A stretch of DNA of 64,000 bases, taken from the NCBI GenBank assembly GCA_014534425.1, contig JACVRN010000009.1, forward strand, positions 1 to 64,000. Reading direction: 5' to 3'. Under the pieces are notes generated by a model. That model had not been told where the DNA came from and made no database searches. It was given only the letters and a program-made list of their open reading frames with translations. How positions within the stretch are numbered: position 1 is the stretch's first letter; every line of letters starts with the position of its first letter. Both the position numbers and the translations under genes were made by a program. Below, one piece after another: positions 63,334 through 64,000 of this stretch. Origin of the DNA: Pyrinomonadaceae bacterium. Its GTDB lineage: Bacteria > Acidobacteriota > Blastocatellia > Pyrinomonadales > Pyrinomonadaceae.

Positions 63334-64000
63334 ATGGATGCACGAAGCACCGCTCCCTCTAAGCGGAATTATTCAGACCGAATAGTCTTTCAATATATCT
63401 CCGCTTATTTCGACCACCTGCACAGCGAGTACCTGCGTATTGCTCCGACGGTCGAGGCCGAAAAGACACGCGAGATAGAAGAGCGCCTGGCAGTGATTTT
63501 GGAGCGCAGGAAGAAAGAGGAGTTAACCTGGGACGATGTCTACAGCTTCGACCTTGAGATTTTAGAGCTTCTATCGGACGAAGACCTTGTACGCAAGGCT
63601 TACGACATGCGCGCCAAGTATCGCAGTATTGCCGGTGCCAGAGATTACGACGCCTACATCGCCTCGAAACCGCCTGACCTGACGACGCTTCAAATCGAAT
63701 CGACCAAGAAGCCTGAAGATAAAGTTTCCGTGGCGACGGAGGTTCTTCGCGCAGACATCAGGTACTTGCTAGGCCAATTCTACCTGCACTACTCGCTGAT
63801 GCCTTTGCGCGAAGGATTACGGGACGAGTTGACGCGGCGTGCGCGTAAATGGACGCTCATCTTCCTCTTCGTCTTCAGCGTGCTACTTATCTCAAGCCAG
63901 TTGATAGAGCTTGTATACCAGCCTGCTAAAGGGCTGGTGAACTCTACGGTCGCAATCGTTACCTCCACGGTCGGGGTAGTCATTTTCTCAGGCATCATGG
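63334..64000 (+). CDS. Membrane protein of unknown function (3' end missing)
   Basis: An AGGAGG site precedes ATG 63334 and the frame is open to the window end (222 residues). The first ~160 residues are soluble and helical (VFQYISAYFDHLHSEYLRIA, EERLAVILERRKKEELTWDD, VYSFDLEILELLSDEDLVRK). Two membrane helices follow (about 170-192: WTLIFLFVFSVLLISSQLIE; 202-222: STVAIVTSTVGVVIFSGIM). Family not recognised. Multi-pass transporter-like or sensor proteins are both possible once the rest is known. Confidence 0.8.
   Translation, partial: MDARSTAPSKRNYSDRIVFQYISAYFDHLHSEYLRIAPTVEAEKTREIEERLAVILERRKKEELTWDDVYSFDLEILELLSDEDLVRKAYDMRAKYRSIAGARDYDAYIASKPPDLTTLQIESTKKPEDKVSVATEVLRADIRYLLGQFYLHYSLMPLREGLRDELTRRARKWTLIFLFVFSVLLISSQLIELVYQPAKGLVNSTVAIVTSTVGVVIFSGIM

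Overview
Organism: the window is moderately GC-rich bacterial DNA with dense coding. Its gene content is an FHA-GAF-adenylate cyclase, a Ser/Thr kinase with a C-terminal discoidin-like domain, DUF3108 proteins, S9 and M28 secreted peptidases, an archaeal-type ATP-dependent DNA ligase, and many Sec-exported proteins of unknown function. This, together with long palindromic intergenic repeats, suggests an Acidobacteriota genome, probably class Blastocatellia. That is an inference from gene style; no rRNA or other phylogenetic marker was tested. Layout, 0-10.6 kb: almost everything is on the minus strand. It holds smpB (cut by the window edge), gpsA and plsY for phospholipid synthesis, a remarkable 21-bp phased repeat array, cinA, a receptor-like kinase, a membrane TPR-like protein, leuB, a universal stress protein, an M28 lipoprotein peptidase, a 2Fe-2S ferredoxin and fur. 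10.7-13.1 kb: tRNA-Leu(UAA) is followed by an accessory islet of three tightly packed genes of unknown function, namely a two-TM protein, a membrane-anchored metzincin-like protease and a 49-residue TM peptide. 13.1-22.2 kb: mostly housekeeping and stress genes (DinB, ElyC-like, aldo/keto reductase, YceH, M23 peptidase, BON protein, a MarR regulator divergent from an ECF sigma factor, SDR, family-4 uracil-DNA glycosylase). 22.3-26.1 kb: DNA ligase, RNase HII with an N-terminal extension, and a secreted glycine-zipper protein behind a textbook sigma-54 promoter. It ends in two hairpins that share an identical loop. 26.1-32.7 kb: UMP biosynthesis, pyrR-pyrB-pyrC on the minus strand and pyrD-pyrF on the plus strand, with secreted proteins between them, one cystatin-like. 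32.9-42 kb: a double-DUF3108 protein, a Fur-box-controlled feoA-feoB plus FeoB-associated Cys-rich peptide, the FHA-GAF-cyclase, a secreted protein and an acyl-CoA synthetase. 42.1-60.5 kb (all plus strand): the apparently complete reductive pyrimidine degradation route (NCS1 permease, PreT/PreA, dihydropyrimidinase, beta-ureidopropionase, class III aminotransferase, aldehyde dehydrogenase) interleaved with secreted peptidases and unknown proteins. 60.7-64 kb: PEP synthase and the start of a membrane protein. How the genes work together: the same 36 kb carries both synthesis and catabolism of pyrimidines, with a probable attenuator between pyrR and pyrB. Iron uptake (feoAB) carries a 21-bp palindrome over its promoter that the Fur encoded at 10.1-10.6 kb could bind. 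The strongest undescribed signals are the 21-bp array upstream of plsY, the metalloprotease islet next to tRNA-Leu, and the twin identical-loop hairpins after the sigma-54-driven gene.
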